Below, piece after piece: positions 16,802 to 25,659 of a stretch of DNA of 64,000 nt (the stretch's first letter is position 1; each line of letters opens with the position of its first letter). The notes under the pieces are model-generated. The model did no database searches, was not told where the DNA came from, and worked only from the letters and a program-made list of their open reading frames with translations. The DNA comes from Deltaproteobacteria bacterium (GTDB lineage: Bacteria > Myxococcota_A > Polyangia > Polyangiales > Ga0077539). Where the stretch lies: positions 1 through 64,000 of the forward strand of contig JACRDB010000025.1 of the NCBI GenBank assembly GCA_016218725.1, read 5' to 3'. The translations under genes and the position numbers were made by a program.

Positions 16802-18226
16802 ATGAGCGAGCAGCCTCGGATCCATGACGCGCGCATCCCACCGATGGGCTCGGTCTCCCAGGCCGAACGGATGTTCCGGGTGAACTGGGTGGCCGCGGAG
16901 CTGCGCTCCCCGAGCGGCGTTCCCCTCCTGGAGCCGGACTACGCCTCCCGCCTCGGGCGCGCGGCGAGGCTGGTGGACCTGCGCGATGCCGACGAGCTCA
17001 CGGGCCCCCTCGGGTACATCCCCGGGTCCGATTGGGTCCCTCTGGACGGCGCCGTGGAGACCCTTGACGCCCTCCCCCCGGAGGAGCCCCTGGTGCTGAT
17101 CTCCCGCGGCGGAGAGAGGGCCGGCGAGGTCGCTCGCGCGCTGGAGGCCCGGGGCCACCGCTTCGTGGCGGCGCTCCTGGGGGGCGTGGTCGCCTGGAGG
17201 CTCGTGGGCCTCGCCACGCAGCGCGACGACGCGCTCCTCGCCCGCCGCGGGGCGCTGCGCGAGGCGAGGCACACCTGGGAGACCTCGAAGCGCGCGCTCA
17301 CCCGGGAGGACATCGAGCACCACCTCGGGGATCCGCTGTCCATCCGTTGGATCAAGCTGGCGGCGCTGCTGGTCAGCGGGAGGCTCTCCTGCGTGGACGG
17401 CCGCGATGACAGCGGCGTGGTGGGCACCCCGGGCGGTGACGCGGGGGAGTTCCTCCTGGCCCTGGCCTCGCTGGAGAGGGTCACCGGGCGCGCCCTGGAT
17501 GACACCGCCGTGCGCGCCCTCCTCCTGCGTCGCCTGGACGCCTTCGGGCGGTGCTACCTCCACACGGACATCACGGCCTCCAACGCGCTCATCACCTCCA
17601 TGCGTGCGGACCGCCGCCTAGACGCGCACCTCGCGAAGGTCTGGGAGCCCCTGGAGTGGCGTCGCTTCCTGCGCTCGCCTCCGCCCGCGGCGCGGCCCCT
17701 GGTGCTGGAGCACGCCCTGGCGCCGCCCTGCGTGGGGTGCGGGCACCTGCGCCTGTCCATGCTCCACAGCGATGCCTACGGCGTCCGCCGCGCGCTGGTG
17801 GAGTCCTTCCTCCGGACCTTCCTCACGCTCCGCTGGGAGGGCCTGGAGGAGAACGAGGTCACCGTCCTCCCGGGCGGCCACGCCGAGGGCGCCGTGCTCA
17901 ACGTCACCCTCGTCGACGGCGCCGAGGCCTTCTCACGGATCCCCCTCGTGTCCCCGCTGGCCGAGGGCTCACAGCTCTTCATCCACCACCCGCAGGTGAA
18001 CGCCTTCCTGCGCGCGCAGCTCGTGCGCTTCCTGGCGCGGCAGCGGGACCTCGCGCCGCTGGGACCGGGTGGTGAAGGGGCCCTCGGGGGCGCCCTGGCC
18101 GCGCTCGGCGAGGCCCAGCTCGGGCGTACGCTCTCCTCCCTGGCCGCGGCGCTGCCCGTGTACGAGGCCACCTTCGGCGACGGCGGGGTGCACGTCACGC
18201 CCCGCGGCGCGGTGCCCTTCGCGTAG
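16802..18226 (+). CDS. Rhodanese-like protein with unknown C-terminal domain
   Basis: A 474-residue protein. Residues ~40-125 match a rhodanese domain (ARLVDLRDADELTG, then LVLISRGGERAGEVARALEA), but the catalytic cysteine position is a serine (S101), so sulfurtransfer activity is unlikely. The remaining ~340 residues match no family I know; they contain a CVGCGH motif (~310), which might bind a metal. The ATG at 16802 fits the domain; an upstream frame crosses the palindrome. It is followed 11 bases later by a membrane-protein gene, forming a pair. Confidence 0.75.
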   Translation: MSEQPRIHDARIPPMGSVSQAERMFRVNWVAAELRSPSGVPLLEPDYASRLGRAARLVDLRDADELTGPLGYIPGSDWVPLDGAVETLDALPPEEPLVLISRGGERAGEVARALEARGHRFVAALLGGVVAWRLVGLATQRDDALLARRGALREARHTWETSKRALTREDIEHHLGDPLSIRWIKLAALLVSGRLSCVDGRDDSGVVGTPGGDAGEFLLALASLERVTGRALDDTAVRALLLRRLDAFGRCYLHTDITASNALITSMRADRRLDAHLAKVWEPLEWRRFLRSPPPAARPLVLEHALAPPCVGCGHLRLSMLHSDAYGVRRALVESFLRTFLTLRWEGLEENEVTVLPGGHAEGAVLNVTLVDGAEAFSRIPLVSPLAEGSQLFIHHPQVNAFLRAQLVRFLARQRDLAPLGPGGEGALGGALAALGEAQLGRTLSSLAAALPVYEATFGDGGVHVTPRGAVPFA

Positions 18227-18237
18227 AATCGCGGGTC

Positions 18238-18789
18238 ATGACCCCCTCGGCGAAGGTGTCCATCGGCTCGAACGTGGTGGCGCTGGCGGCGCTGGTCCCC
18301 GCGTACCTGGGGCATCGCTACCCCATGCCGTTCTCCTACAACACCCACAAGGCCCTGCACATCCTCGGGGTGATCTTGTTGGTGGGCAACATGGTGGTGG
18401 GCCCCCTCTGGGTGATCCTCGCGTGGCGTAGCCACAACCCGAAGCTCCTCGCCTGGGCGTCGCGCACGCTGGCCCTGGCGGACATCGCGTTCACGGTCCC
18501 GGGCGCGCAGCTCGCGCTCTGGAACGGCCTGGCCATGGCGGGGATCCACGGCGGCGTGCGCGCCCAGGCGTGGCTCCACCAGGCGGTGCTGCTGCTCTTC
18601 GGGATCATGGTCCTGAGCCCGACGGCGATTCTCTATTATCAAGAGCGCTTCATCGCGCTGGCCGAGGCCGAGGCGCCAGAGGAGGAGTTCACGCGGGCGT
18701 TCCTGCGGTGGTCCTTCTGGGGCACCCTGGTCTTCGTGCCCTTCGGGCTGGTGTTCTACATGATGGTCGTCCGCCGCGGGGTGTGGTGA
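18238..18789 (+). CDS. Integral membrane protein, DUF2269-like
   Basis: A 183-residue membrane protein with about four hydrophobic segments (~10-25, ~40-62, ~118-138, ~158-178). The HKALHILGVILLVGNMVVGP segment (~37-56) resembles DUF2269 family proteins, of unknown function. It lies 11 bases after the rhodanese-like gene and probably shares its transcript. A histidine in the second segment could bind haem, but nothing more supports that. Confidence 0.75.
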   Translation: MTPSAKVSIGSNVVALAALVPAYLGHRYPMPFSYNTHKALHILGVILLVGNMVVGPLWVILAWRSHNPKLLAWASRTLALADIAFTVPGAQLALWNGLAMAGIHGGVRAQAWLHQAVLLLFGIMVLSPTAILYYQERFIALAEAEAPEEEFTRAFLRWSFWGTLVFVPFGLVFYMMVVRRGVW

Positions 18790-18794
18790 TCAGC

Positions 18795-18840
18795 TTACCG
18801 CGCGGCAACGATCACAGAAACACTGGAAATGCCGACCCTC
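18795..18840. repeat. Degenerate copy of the 16727-16771 sequence pair
   Basis: TTACCGCGCGG followed by CAACG (18795-18810) resembles the 22-bp palindrome core at 16750-16771. CTGGAAATGCCGACCCTC (18823-18840) matches CTGAAAATCCCGACCCTC (16727-16744) at 16 of 18 positions. The two copies bracket the rhodanese-like/membrane-protein pair; the order of the two parts is swapped. Confidence 0.4.
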
Positions 18841-18903
18841 GGAGACACCCGAGGCGCCTCCCGGAGGTCACCGCGCGGGCTACACCCGCCGTGCCGTGCG
18901 GCG

Positions 18904-19371
18904 CTACGAACCCATCGCCGCCATGCGGCGACCCATCTCCTCCGGGGAGACGTCCTCGATGTGCGTGGCGATGGTCCACTTGTGGCCGTACGGGTCGATC
19001 AGCGTGGCCGAGCGGTCCCCGTAGAACTGGTTGGTCAGCGGCCGCTCCACCGTGCACCCCGCCCCCGTGGCCCGCGCGAAGAGCGCGTCCACGTCGCTCA
19101 CGTACAGGCACAGCCCCACCGGCGTGCCCCCGATGGCCTTGGGCCCCTTGGCCCCCATGGCCGGGAACTCGTCCGCGAGCATCACCCTCGAGTCCCCGAA
19201 CTGCAGCTCCGCGTGGGCGATCTTGTCGCCGTTGTCCGTGGGCATCGGCATCCGCATGACCTCCTCGGCCCCGAAGGCCTTCTTGTAGAACTCCAGCGCG
19301 GCGGCGGCCCCGTCCACGATCAGGTACGGGGTCACGGTGTGGTAGCCAGCAGGTACTGCCTTCACGGTCAT
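18904..19371 (-). CDS. VOC-superfamily (glyoxalase-like) protein
   Basis: A 155-residue single-domain protein of the vicinal oxygen chelate superfamily, PhnB-like subgroup. The paired beta-alpha-beta-beta-beta modules show VTPYLIVDGAAAALEFYKKA (~13-32), HAELQFGDSRVMLADE (~53-68), LCLYVSDVDALFARA (~87-101) and DPYGHKWTIATHIEDVS (~126-142). Substrate and metal cannot be told from sequence. An AAGGAG ribosome-binding site lies eight bases before its ATG. It appears to be a single-gene unit, 57 bases from lysA. Confidence 0.9.
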   Translation of the reverse strand: MTVKAVPAGYHTVTPYLIVDGAAAALEFYKKAFGAEEVMRMPMPTDNGDKIAHAELQFGDSRVMLADEFPAMGAKGPKAIGGTPVGLCLYVSDVDALFARATGAGCTVERPLTNQFYGDRSATLIDPYGHKWTIATHIEDVSPEEMGRRMAAMGS

Positions 19372-19428
19372 GTTCGTTACTCCTTCGACCGCGGACTCTG
19401 CACCCGTCCCACACTGAACACAAGATCC

Positions 19429-20673
19429 CTACCGCATTTTGTTCGCCCTCGCGATTTCCCTTGGATTTACGACCTCTTCAAAGGTCTCCGCCGCCCGCAG
19501 CAGCGTAAATCGGTCACCGTCCACCAGGACCTCCGCCGGGCGGGGCCGGAGGTTGTAGTGCGACGCCATCACGTACCCGTAGGCCCCCGCGTTCCCCAGC
19601 GCCACCAGCTCCCCGGCCTCCGGCAACGGCAGCGCCCGGGCCTCCGCCAGGACGTCGCCGCTCTCGCAGATGGAGCCCACCAGCCAGCACCGGGCCGTGG
19701 GGCGCTCGCGGCGGCCCCGAGGGTAGGATCGCACCGGGTGCCATGCCTGGTAGAGCGCCGGGCGCACCAGGTGGTGCATCCCCGTGTCCAGGCCCACCCA
19801 CACCCGGTCCCCGCGAGGCTTCACCGTGGTCACCGTGGACAGGAGCACCCCGGCCTCGCAGACCACGTAGCGCCCGGGCTCCAGGAGCAGCCGCAGCCCC
19901 GGGCGGTGGTGCTCTTCTCGCGCGCGCTGCACCCGCGACAGCACCGCGTGGCCCCAGGCCGCGAGGTCCACCGGGCGCTCCTCCGGGCGGTAGGGCACCC
20001 CGAAGCCCCCCCCCGCGTCCACGAAGGACAGGTCCGGGAAGTCCGGCACCAGCGCCAGGAGCGGCTCCAGCGCCGCCAGGAAGAGCTTGACGTCAAAGAC
20101 CCCGCTCCCGATGTGCTGGTGCAGCCCCACGATCCGGTGGCCGTGGGCGCCCGCGATGCGCCTCGCCTCCGGGAGCTCGGCCAGCGTGAGGCCGAATTTA
20201 CTGTCCCTGCCGCCGGTGACCACATGGCGGTGGTGGCCTCCGCCCACGTCCAGGTTGAGCCTCAGGGACACCTCGCGGCCGGGGCCCGAGAGCCTCGCCC
20301 AGGCCTCCAGCGTGGGGAGGGCGTCCAGGTTCACCCGCACGCCCGAGGCATGCACCGCCGCCAGGTCCGCGGGCGACGGGTTGTTGCCCGTGAAGAGCAC
20401 CTTCAAAGGGTCCGCGCCCACCGCGAGCGCCAGGGCCACCTCCCAGGGGGACACCGCGTCGATGCCGAGGCCCCAGCGGGTGAAAAGCCGCAGGAGCGAC
20501 GGGTTGCTGTTGGCCTTCATCGCGTAGTGCAGCTCCGCGCCGGGGAAGGCCCGCTGGAGCGCGCGACAGCGCCCCCGGAGGAGGCGCCTGGAGTACACGA
20601 ACAGCGGCGTACCAAAGCGCTCCGCGAGGCGGCGGGCCCTCCGGGGGCCGAGCCACACCGGGTCCGGGGTCAC
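19429..20673 (-). CDS. lysA: Diaminopimelate decarboxylase
   Basis: A 414-residue PLP enzyme that converts meso-diaminopimelate to lysine, the last step of the pathway. The PLP lysine is K53 in HYAMKANSN. The family loop HQHIGSGVFD lies at ~205, the active-site CESGD at ~335 and GAYGYVMASHYN near the end. The GTG at 20673 overlaps the aspartokinase stop by four bases, which sets the start; longer readings run antisense to lysC. It forms a coupled lysC-lysA pair. Confidence 0.95.
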   Translation of the reverse strand: MTPDPVWLGPRRARRLAERFGTPLFVYSRRLLRGRCRALQRAFPGAELHYAMKANSNPSLLRLFTRWGLGIDAVSPWEVALALAVGADPLKVLFTGNNPSPADLAAVHASGVRVNLDALPTLEAWARLSGPGREVSLRLNLDVGGGHHRHVVTGGRDSKFGLTLAELPEARRIAGAHGHRIVGLHQHIGSGVFDVKLFLAALEPLLALVPDFPDLSFVDAGGGFGVPYRPEERPVDLAAWGHAVLSRVQRAREEHHRPGLRLLLEPGRYVVCEAGVLLSTVTTVKPRGDRVWVGLDTGMHHLVRPALYQAWHPVRSYPRGRRERPTARCWLVGSICESGDVLAEARALPLPEAGELVALGNAGAYGYVMASHYNLRPRPAEVLVDGDRFTLLRAAETFEEVVNPREIARANKMR

Positions 20674-21995
20674 GCGCCCGCCCGGGGGAAGAGCTCCCGG
20701 TGCAGGGCCCTCACGGCGCGCTCGCCGTCGCCGTCGGGCACCACCAGCGACACGTTGATCGCGCTGGCCCCCATGGAGATCAGCTCCACCGGGATCGCCT
20801 CGCGCCCCAGGGCCTGGAAGATCCCAGGCGCGACCGTCGGGTCCCCGAGGAGCCTCGCGCACACCACGCAGAGGAGCGTGCGCTCGCGGGTGACGCTCAC
20901 CTCACCGATCGTGCCGAGCTCCTTGAGCGCGGCCGCGAGGCCGTCCTCGCGGTCCACGGTGCAGCTCACGCTCACCTCGCTGGTGGACACCAGGTCCACC
21001 ACCACCCGGTGCCGCGCGAAGGCCTCGAAGATCCGCGCCAGGAACCCGTGGGCCAGCAGCATCCGGGTGGACACCACGTTCACCACGGTGATCCCTCGCT
21101 TGTGGGCGATGGCCCGCGCTCCAGAGGCCCCGGAGTCCCCCTCGGCGGTGATCACCGTTCCCGGGTGCGCCGGCGCGAAGGTGTTCTTCACCCGCACCGG
21201 GATCCCGCGGCGCACCGCCGGGTGGATGGTCTTGGGGTGCAGCACCTTGGCGCCAAAATACGCCAGCTCCGCCGCCTCGTTGAAGGACAAGACCGGGATG
21301 GTGAAGGCCTCGGGCACCACCCTCGGGTCGCTGGAGAGCACCCCCGGGACGTCGGTCCAGATCTCGATCTCGTCGGCGCCCACCGCCGCGCCCACGATGG
21401 CCGCGCTGTAGTCGCTCCCGCCGCGGCCCAGGGTGGTCACCTCGCCCCGCAGGGTCTTGCCGATGAAGCCCGTCACCACGGGCACCCTGCCGCGGCCCTT
21501 GAGGCGCTCCCGCAAGAGCGCCTCGCTGGCCTCCAGCGGCTCCGCGGCGCCGAAGGTGTCGTCGGTGATCATCCCCGCGTCCCAGGCGTCCAGCGGGTCC
21601 GCGGGGACCCCCTGGCGCGAGAGCGCCGCGGCGATGGTGCGCACGGAGATGCGCTCGCCATAGGAGGCGACGGTGTCCAGCGCCTCGGGCGAGAGCGCCC
21701 GCGCCAGGGAGAGCGCCTCCAGCGCCTCCCGCAGGCCCTGGAGCTCCCCGGCGATGAGCCCGTGGTCCAGCCCGAAGGCGTCCAGGAGCGCGGTCACCCG
21801 CCGGGCGACGGGCCCCGCGTCCGGGGCCCCCTCGGCGGCGTGGCGGGCCGCGGTGAGGAGCATGTCCGTCACCTTCGAGGCCGCGCTCACGACCACCACG
21901 GGCTCCCGGTCCAGGGCCCGGCCCACGATGTCACAGAGGTTGGCGATCCGCGGAGGGTCGCCCACGCTGGTGCCGCCGAACTTCATCACGCGCAT
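20670..21995 (-). CDS. lysC: Aspartate kinase
   Basis: A 441-residue aspartokinase, the first step of the aspartate family pathway. The N-terminus reads VMKFGGTSVGDPPRI, and the kinase domain has GRGGSDYSAAIVGAAVGADE (~205-224) and TDVPGVLSSDPR. Two ACT domains follow (~305-430), with VNVVSTRML and SMGASAINVSLVV, the usual sites of lysine or threonine feedback control. It is translationally coupled to lysA, which suggests dedication to lysine or diaminopimelate supply. Confidence 0.95.
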   Translation of the reverse strand: MRVMKFGGTSVGDPPRIANLCDIVGRALDREPVVVVSAASKVTDMLLTAARHAAEGAPDAGPVARRVTALLDAFGLDHGLIAGELQGLREALEALSLARALSPEALDTVASYGERISVRTIAAALSRQGVPADPLDAWDAGMITDDTFGAAEPLEASEALLRERLKGRGRVPVVTGFIGKTLRGEVTTLGRGGSDYSAAIVGAAVGADEIEIWTDVPGVLSSDPRVVPEAFTIPVLSFNEAAELAYFGAKVLHPKTIHPAVRRGIPVRVKNTFAPAHPGTVITAEGDSGASGARAIAHKRGITVVNVVSTRMLLAHGFLARIFEAFARHRVVVDLVSTSEVSVSCTVDREDGLAAALKELGTIGEVSVTRERTLLCVVCARLLGDPTVAPGIFQALGREAIPVELISMGASAINVSLVVPDGDGERAVRALHRELFPRAGA

Positions 21996-22033
21996 GGCGC
22001 GCGCTGTACCAGAAACCTCCCCGGGGCGGGAAC

Positions 22034-23920
22034 TTATGGGCTGCCCGAGAGCAACGGCCCGAGGAGCGTCCCGAGGGCCGTGAGCATGGTCCCGGGGACT
22101 CGAAGCTGGCTCCCGAGGTGCGTGGTGCCCCCGGCGGTAGTCTGCGTGAGGTAGAGCACCGCGGGCGTGGTGCCGTGGTCCGGGGCGCCCTGCACCGCCT
22201 CCCGGACGGACCGCGCGAAGGTCGGGTCCTCGCGCTGGAGGAGCGCCGGCACCGCCGCGGGCAGGAGCGCCATGGCGCCGTACATCCCGTCCACCGCGGG
22301 GATCACCACCGGCGCCGGGTGCGCGGTCTGGGCGTCCCGCAGGTGCCCCCGGGCGTTGTGCCCCCAGGAGACCCAGAGCGTCGCCCCGTCGGGCACCAGC
22401 AGCACCTCCGTCACCGCGGGAGGGGGCGTCGGCGTTCGCGCGCGCGCGGGCGGGCGCGCACCAGTGCGCGCGGGCGGGCGCGCGGGCGGGGTGGAGCCGT
22501 CCACCACGATGTTGTCCGGGATGTGCACCAGGAGCCCCCCGGCGGGCACCGGCGCGGCGGCGGTGCCCGGCACCACCCTCACCCTGGCCAGGTCCACCTG
22601 GAGCCGCGAGCGCGCCGCCCTCACCACCGCCGGGCGCTGCAGCGCCGAGATGAGCGTGCGCACATTGGCGATGAGCTGCGGCGGCGGCGTGGTGACCCTC
22701 ACCTGGGACACGGTCCAGTGGTGGCCCTGGTCGTCCCAGCCCGTGGCCGTGGCCGCGGAGACCGTGTCCTGGGCCAGGAGCCCGGAGACCGCGGTGTGTA
22801 GGCCAGTGCCCTCGCCGCCCGGGATGTTCGCGTCCCCGAGGACCAGGCCCGTGGCGAGGTCCGCCAGCATGTGGAGCGTGGGGCGCAAGGGGTCCAGGGA
22901 GAGCGCCCAGGCGTCATAGAGGAGGCCACCGGGCGGCAGCCGCGCGAGGAGGTCCACCGGCGGGTGCTGCCCCCGCGAGGCGTCCACGAGCTGCCGCAGG
23001 AGCGGCGCCCTGGCCGAGGCCAGGCTCACGTCCGTGGTCACCGTGAGGTCCCGCTCGCCGAGGGACGCCACCACCCGCGCCCGGTCCAGGTCATCGAGGC
23101 CCACGGAGACGCTCTCCACGAGCTCCTGGAGCCAGGTCCTGGCGCCCGCCAGGCGGGGGTTGGAGCCCTCCAGGATGTCGTCCTGTTCGCGCAGGAGCTC
23201 CCTGGCGAGGTCCTGGGCGTCTTGGTGGTACAGCGCGTGGACGTTGTCCATCAGGGCCTCGAAGACCACGTCCTCGCCCGGGGCCAGCGGGTGCCTCGGG
23301 AGCGTCCGGGTGAGGAACGGCCTCACCGCGGCGATGTGCTCCCGGTCCTCCGCGCACACCAGCCTCGCGGGAGGGTTGCCCGCCGCCGGGGACAGCTCGC
23401 AGGTGTTCGCCGGCGCGCGCTCGCTCTCGGGTCCGGTGCGCTCCACCCTCCGGCTGCCGCCCCCCACGGACACCAGCCGGTGCCCGTCCGAGAGCCTCGC
23501 CTCCGCGCGGTCCAGGGCGAGCGCCCCATAGGACACCACCGTGCGCTCGCCCCCGGGGTTGGCTTTGTACAGCGCCACGTCCAAGGGGGCGTTCAGGTCC
23601 GCCACCGCCGCCAGGGCCTCGTCGTCGTCAAAGACCCCGGGGTGCGCCTCCCGCAGCGCCGTGACCAGCCGGTCGCCGAGCCCCAGCCGCTGCCCCAGGC
23701 GCTCCGCCATCCCCTGGAGGGGGCTCAGCCTTACCGTTGCAAAGAGCGCCCCCGGAGGCGGCACCTCCGTCATGTCGTCCGTGGCCATGGCCACCACGGG
23801 GGCATGTACGGTGGTAGAGGTCCCTGTAGGGGGTTGTCCTACCGGGGGCCTTGCGCTCGTACAGGTGAGAAAGAGCACACTGAGGAGCGGTACGCTCCGA
23901 GCCTTCAGGCGGGCCATCAT
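22034..23920 (-). CDS. Putative lipoprotein of unknown function
   Basis: A ~628-residue protein with a lipoprotein signal (LLSVLFLTC, lipobox FLTC). The adjacent ATG codons at 23920 and 23917 are the likely starts, and an ATG at 23932 is also possible. After a short linker the chain is a soluble alpha/beta protein with no family I recognise. At about residues 475-500 (22434-22500) a low-complexity Pro/Ala/Arg insert is encoded by CG-rich simple-sequence repeats. It resembles other large lipoproteins here in composition and lies between lysC and a coiled-coil/beta-protein pair on the same strand. Confidence 0.75.
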   Translation of the reverse strand: MMARLKARSVPLLSVLFLTCTSARPPVGQPPTGTSTTVHAPVVAMATDDMTEVPPPGALFATVRLSPLQGMAERLGQRLGLGDRLVTALREAHPGVFDDDEALAAVADLNAPLDVALYKANPGGERTVVSYGALALDRAEARLSDGHRLVSVGGGSRRVERTGPESERAPANTCELSPAAGNPPARLVCAEDREHIAAVRPFLTRTLPRHPLAPGEDVVFEALMDNVHALYHQDAQDLARELLREQDDILEGSNPRLAGARTWLQELVESVSVGLDDLDRARVVASLGERDLTVTTDVSLASARAPLLRQLVDASRGQHPPVDLLARLPPGGLLYDAWALSLDPLRPTLHMLADLATGLVLGDANIPGGEGTGLHTAVSGLLAQDTVSAATATGWDDQGHHWTVSQVRVTTPPPQLIANVRTLISALQRPAVVRAARSRLQVDLARVRVVPGTAAAPVPAGGLLVHIPDNIVVDGSTPPARPPARTGARPPARARTPTPPPAVTEVLLVPDGATLWVSWGHNARGHLRDAQTAHPAPVVIPAVDGMYGAMALLPAAVPALLQREDPTFARSVREAVQGAPDHGTTPAVLYLTQTTAGGTTHLGSQLRVPGTMLTALGTLLGPLLSGSP

Positions 23921-23964
23921 CGCGGGGACCATACTCCGAACGGCGGCGCTCGTCCGGTGCTTCC

Positions 23965-24504
23965 CTAGCGCAAGGCGTTCCAGAGGAAGATCCAGGGCAG
24001 GGCAAAGGCCTCGAGGTCCAGGTCCACGCCGGCGACCACATCCGTGGAGGGCTCCGTGAGGAAGACCCTGGCCTCGACCCAGAGGCCCGCGGTCATGCCG
24101 TACACCGAGTGAAAATTGTAGCTCCGGGTTCCCCACCAGAGGCGCCCGGAGACCCCGAAGGTAGGGTCCCCCGCGAGGGCCCGGCCCATGGTCCCCGCGG
24201 AGAGCACCACCGGAAAGGTGGAGGTCACGGGCAGGAGCACCGACGCCCCGAGGGAGAGGGAGAGGTCCGAGAAATCGTCCGTACGGACGGAGAGGTAGGG
24301 CCCGACGCGGGGGACGTGGGGTCCTCGGCCGCCGAAGAGCACGTCCGCGCGGGCACCGAAGGCGAAGAGGCCCTCGCGCTGCCCCTCGGGGGAGAGCCTC
24401 GCGCCGCCTCCGAGGGTGAGGTCCGAGGTCACCTGCGGGGTGCCCTGCGCCTCGCGGGCGGTGAGACCTACGGCCACCAGGAGCGCTGCGGCGGGCGCCC
24501 TCAA
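23965..24504 (-). CDS. Secreted or outer-membrane protein, unknown
   Basis: A 179-residue reading from a TTG start at 24504, chosen because the signal peptide begins there (MRAPAAALLVAVGLTAREAQG if initiated with Met, cleavage about residue 22) and the upstream gene stops seven bases before. No ATG or GTG gives a complete signal. The mature part has alternating beta-strand segments (LSLSLGASVLLPVTSTFPVV, GVSGRLWWGTRSYNF) suggesting a small outer-membrane beta-barrel. Function unknown. Confidence 0.6.
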   Translation of the reverse strand: MRAPAAALLVAVGLTAREAQGTPQVTSDLTLGGGARLSPEGQREGLFAFGARADVLFGGRGPHVPRVGPYLSVRTDDFSDLSLSLGASVLLPVTSTFPVVLSAGTMGRALAGDPTFGVSGRLWWGTRSYNFHSVYGMTAGLWVEARVFLTEPSTDVVAGVDLDLEAFALPWIFLWNALR

Positions 24505-24511
24505 CGCGGGC

Positions 24512-25609
24512 CTAGCCCTGACCCAGCACCACGTCGTGGTGGGCCTTGCAGTACTCGCACTGGAGGGTGGTCTGGCCCTTGACCGGGGGCTTGAGGCCCG
24601 CCCCGCACTCGGAGCACTTCTCCGGCCACCGTACCGGGACGCCCACCAGGGACCCCTCGGGCATCGGGCCCTGGTACCGCGAGCGCTCCAGGTTGCCCTT
24701 GCGGAGCTGCTCGACGAAGCCATCGAGCACCTTGGCCGTGGCGTTGTCCAGCTCCAGCGTGCAGCGCTCCGGGGCCCCTTTTCCGGGCGTGAAGGTCAGG
24801 GTCAGGAGCTGGTCCTTCATCAGGAGCCCTCGCTCGCTGTCCGTGGAGGACGTGAGGTGCCCGAGGGGCTGGTCCAGCACCAGCGCCTTTCGCCACTCGG
24901 TCTTGGAGGCAAAGAACAGCAGCGTGCGCTCCAGCACCACTTCCTCCTGGGCCTCGAAGCGCACCCGGTGGTCCGTCAGGAGGAGCACGCCCTCCTTTTT
25001 GCCCTGGGGGGCGTCCTCCCAGGTGCACTTCACGGCGTAGAGGGGGTTCTCCTCGGGCTGGAGCTTGAAGCTCCCGGCCTCGAACTGGTCCAGGGACCAG
25101 TGGAGCCGCTCGAGCTGGTCCTTGAGGTCATCCACCAGGAAGAGGAAGCCCCCGATGGACTCGCGGGCGCGGCGCTCGGCGCCGTCCAGGGCGCTGTCCA
25201 CGCTACGGGCCTCCTGGGCGGCGGACTCGATTTGCCGCTCGGCGGACAGGACGCTCACGCCGCCGAGCTTGCGCGCGTCGCGGCCCAGGGCGTCCACCCT
25301 GCCGCGGAGCTGCTGGGCGGCCAGGGCGCCCTCCTTGCGCGCGGTGTCCGCGGCCTTTGCGCACTGGGCCACGGCCTCCCGGTGGCGCAGCTCCAGGTCG
25401 CCGGAGAACACATAGCCCCGGCCCCGGAGCCGCTGGACCTCTGCCAGGAGCGCCGGGAGCGCGCTCTGGCGGTCCGTCACCTCCTTGAGCACCGCCGCGA
25501 AGGCCAGGCGCTCGCCGGCGCGGCTGGCGGTGTGTTGGATGAAGCTCACCTCGCTTTGGAGGTGCATCCGCTTGAGTTCCCTGGGGTCCGGTCCGTCCTT
25601 GGGGCGCAT
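24512..25609 (-). CDS. Coiled-coil protein with C-terminal zinc ribbon
   Basis: A 365-residue cytosolic protein from the ATG at 25609. Residues ~10-155 are charged and alanine-rich helices typical of a coiled coil (AKAADTARKEGALAAQQLRG). The middle (~160-310) is a mixed domain, and the end has two CxxC pairs (CSECGAG and CEYCKA, ~338-360) forming a zinc ribbon. No family match is known to me. It precedes the small secreted-protein gene by seven bases, so the two are probably co-transcribed. Confidence 0.75.
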   Translation of the reverse strand: MRPKDGPDPRELKRMHLQSEVSFIQHTASRAGERLAFAAVLKEVTDRQSALPALLAEVQRLRGRGYVFSGDLELRHREAVAQCAKAADTARKEGALAAQQLRGRVDALGRDARKLGGVSVLSAERQIESAAQEARSVDSALDGAERRARESIGGFLFLVDDLKDQLERLHWSLDQFEAGSFKLQPEENPLYAVKCTWEDAPQGKKEGVLLLTDHRVRFEAQEEVVLERTLLFFASKTEWRKALVLDQPLGHLTSSTDSERGLLMKDQLLTLTFTPGKGAPERCTLELDNATAKVLDGFVEQLRKGNLERSRYQGPMPEGSLVGVPVRWPEKCSECGAGLKPPVKGQTTLQCEYCKAHHDVVLGQG

Positions 25610-25659
25610 GGGATCGACCCCGATGGGTACCCCCGGAGGGCCTCGCCGGTCAACGGCGC

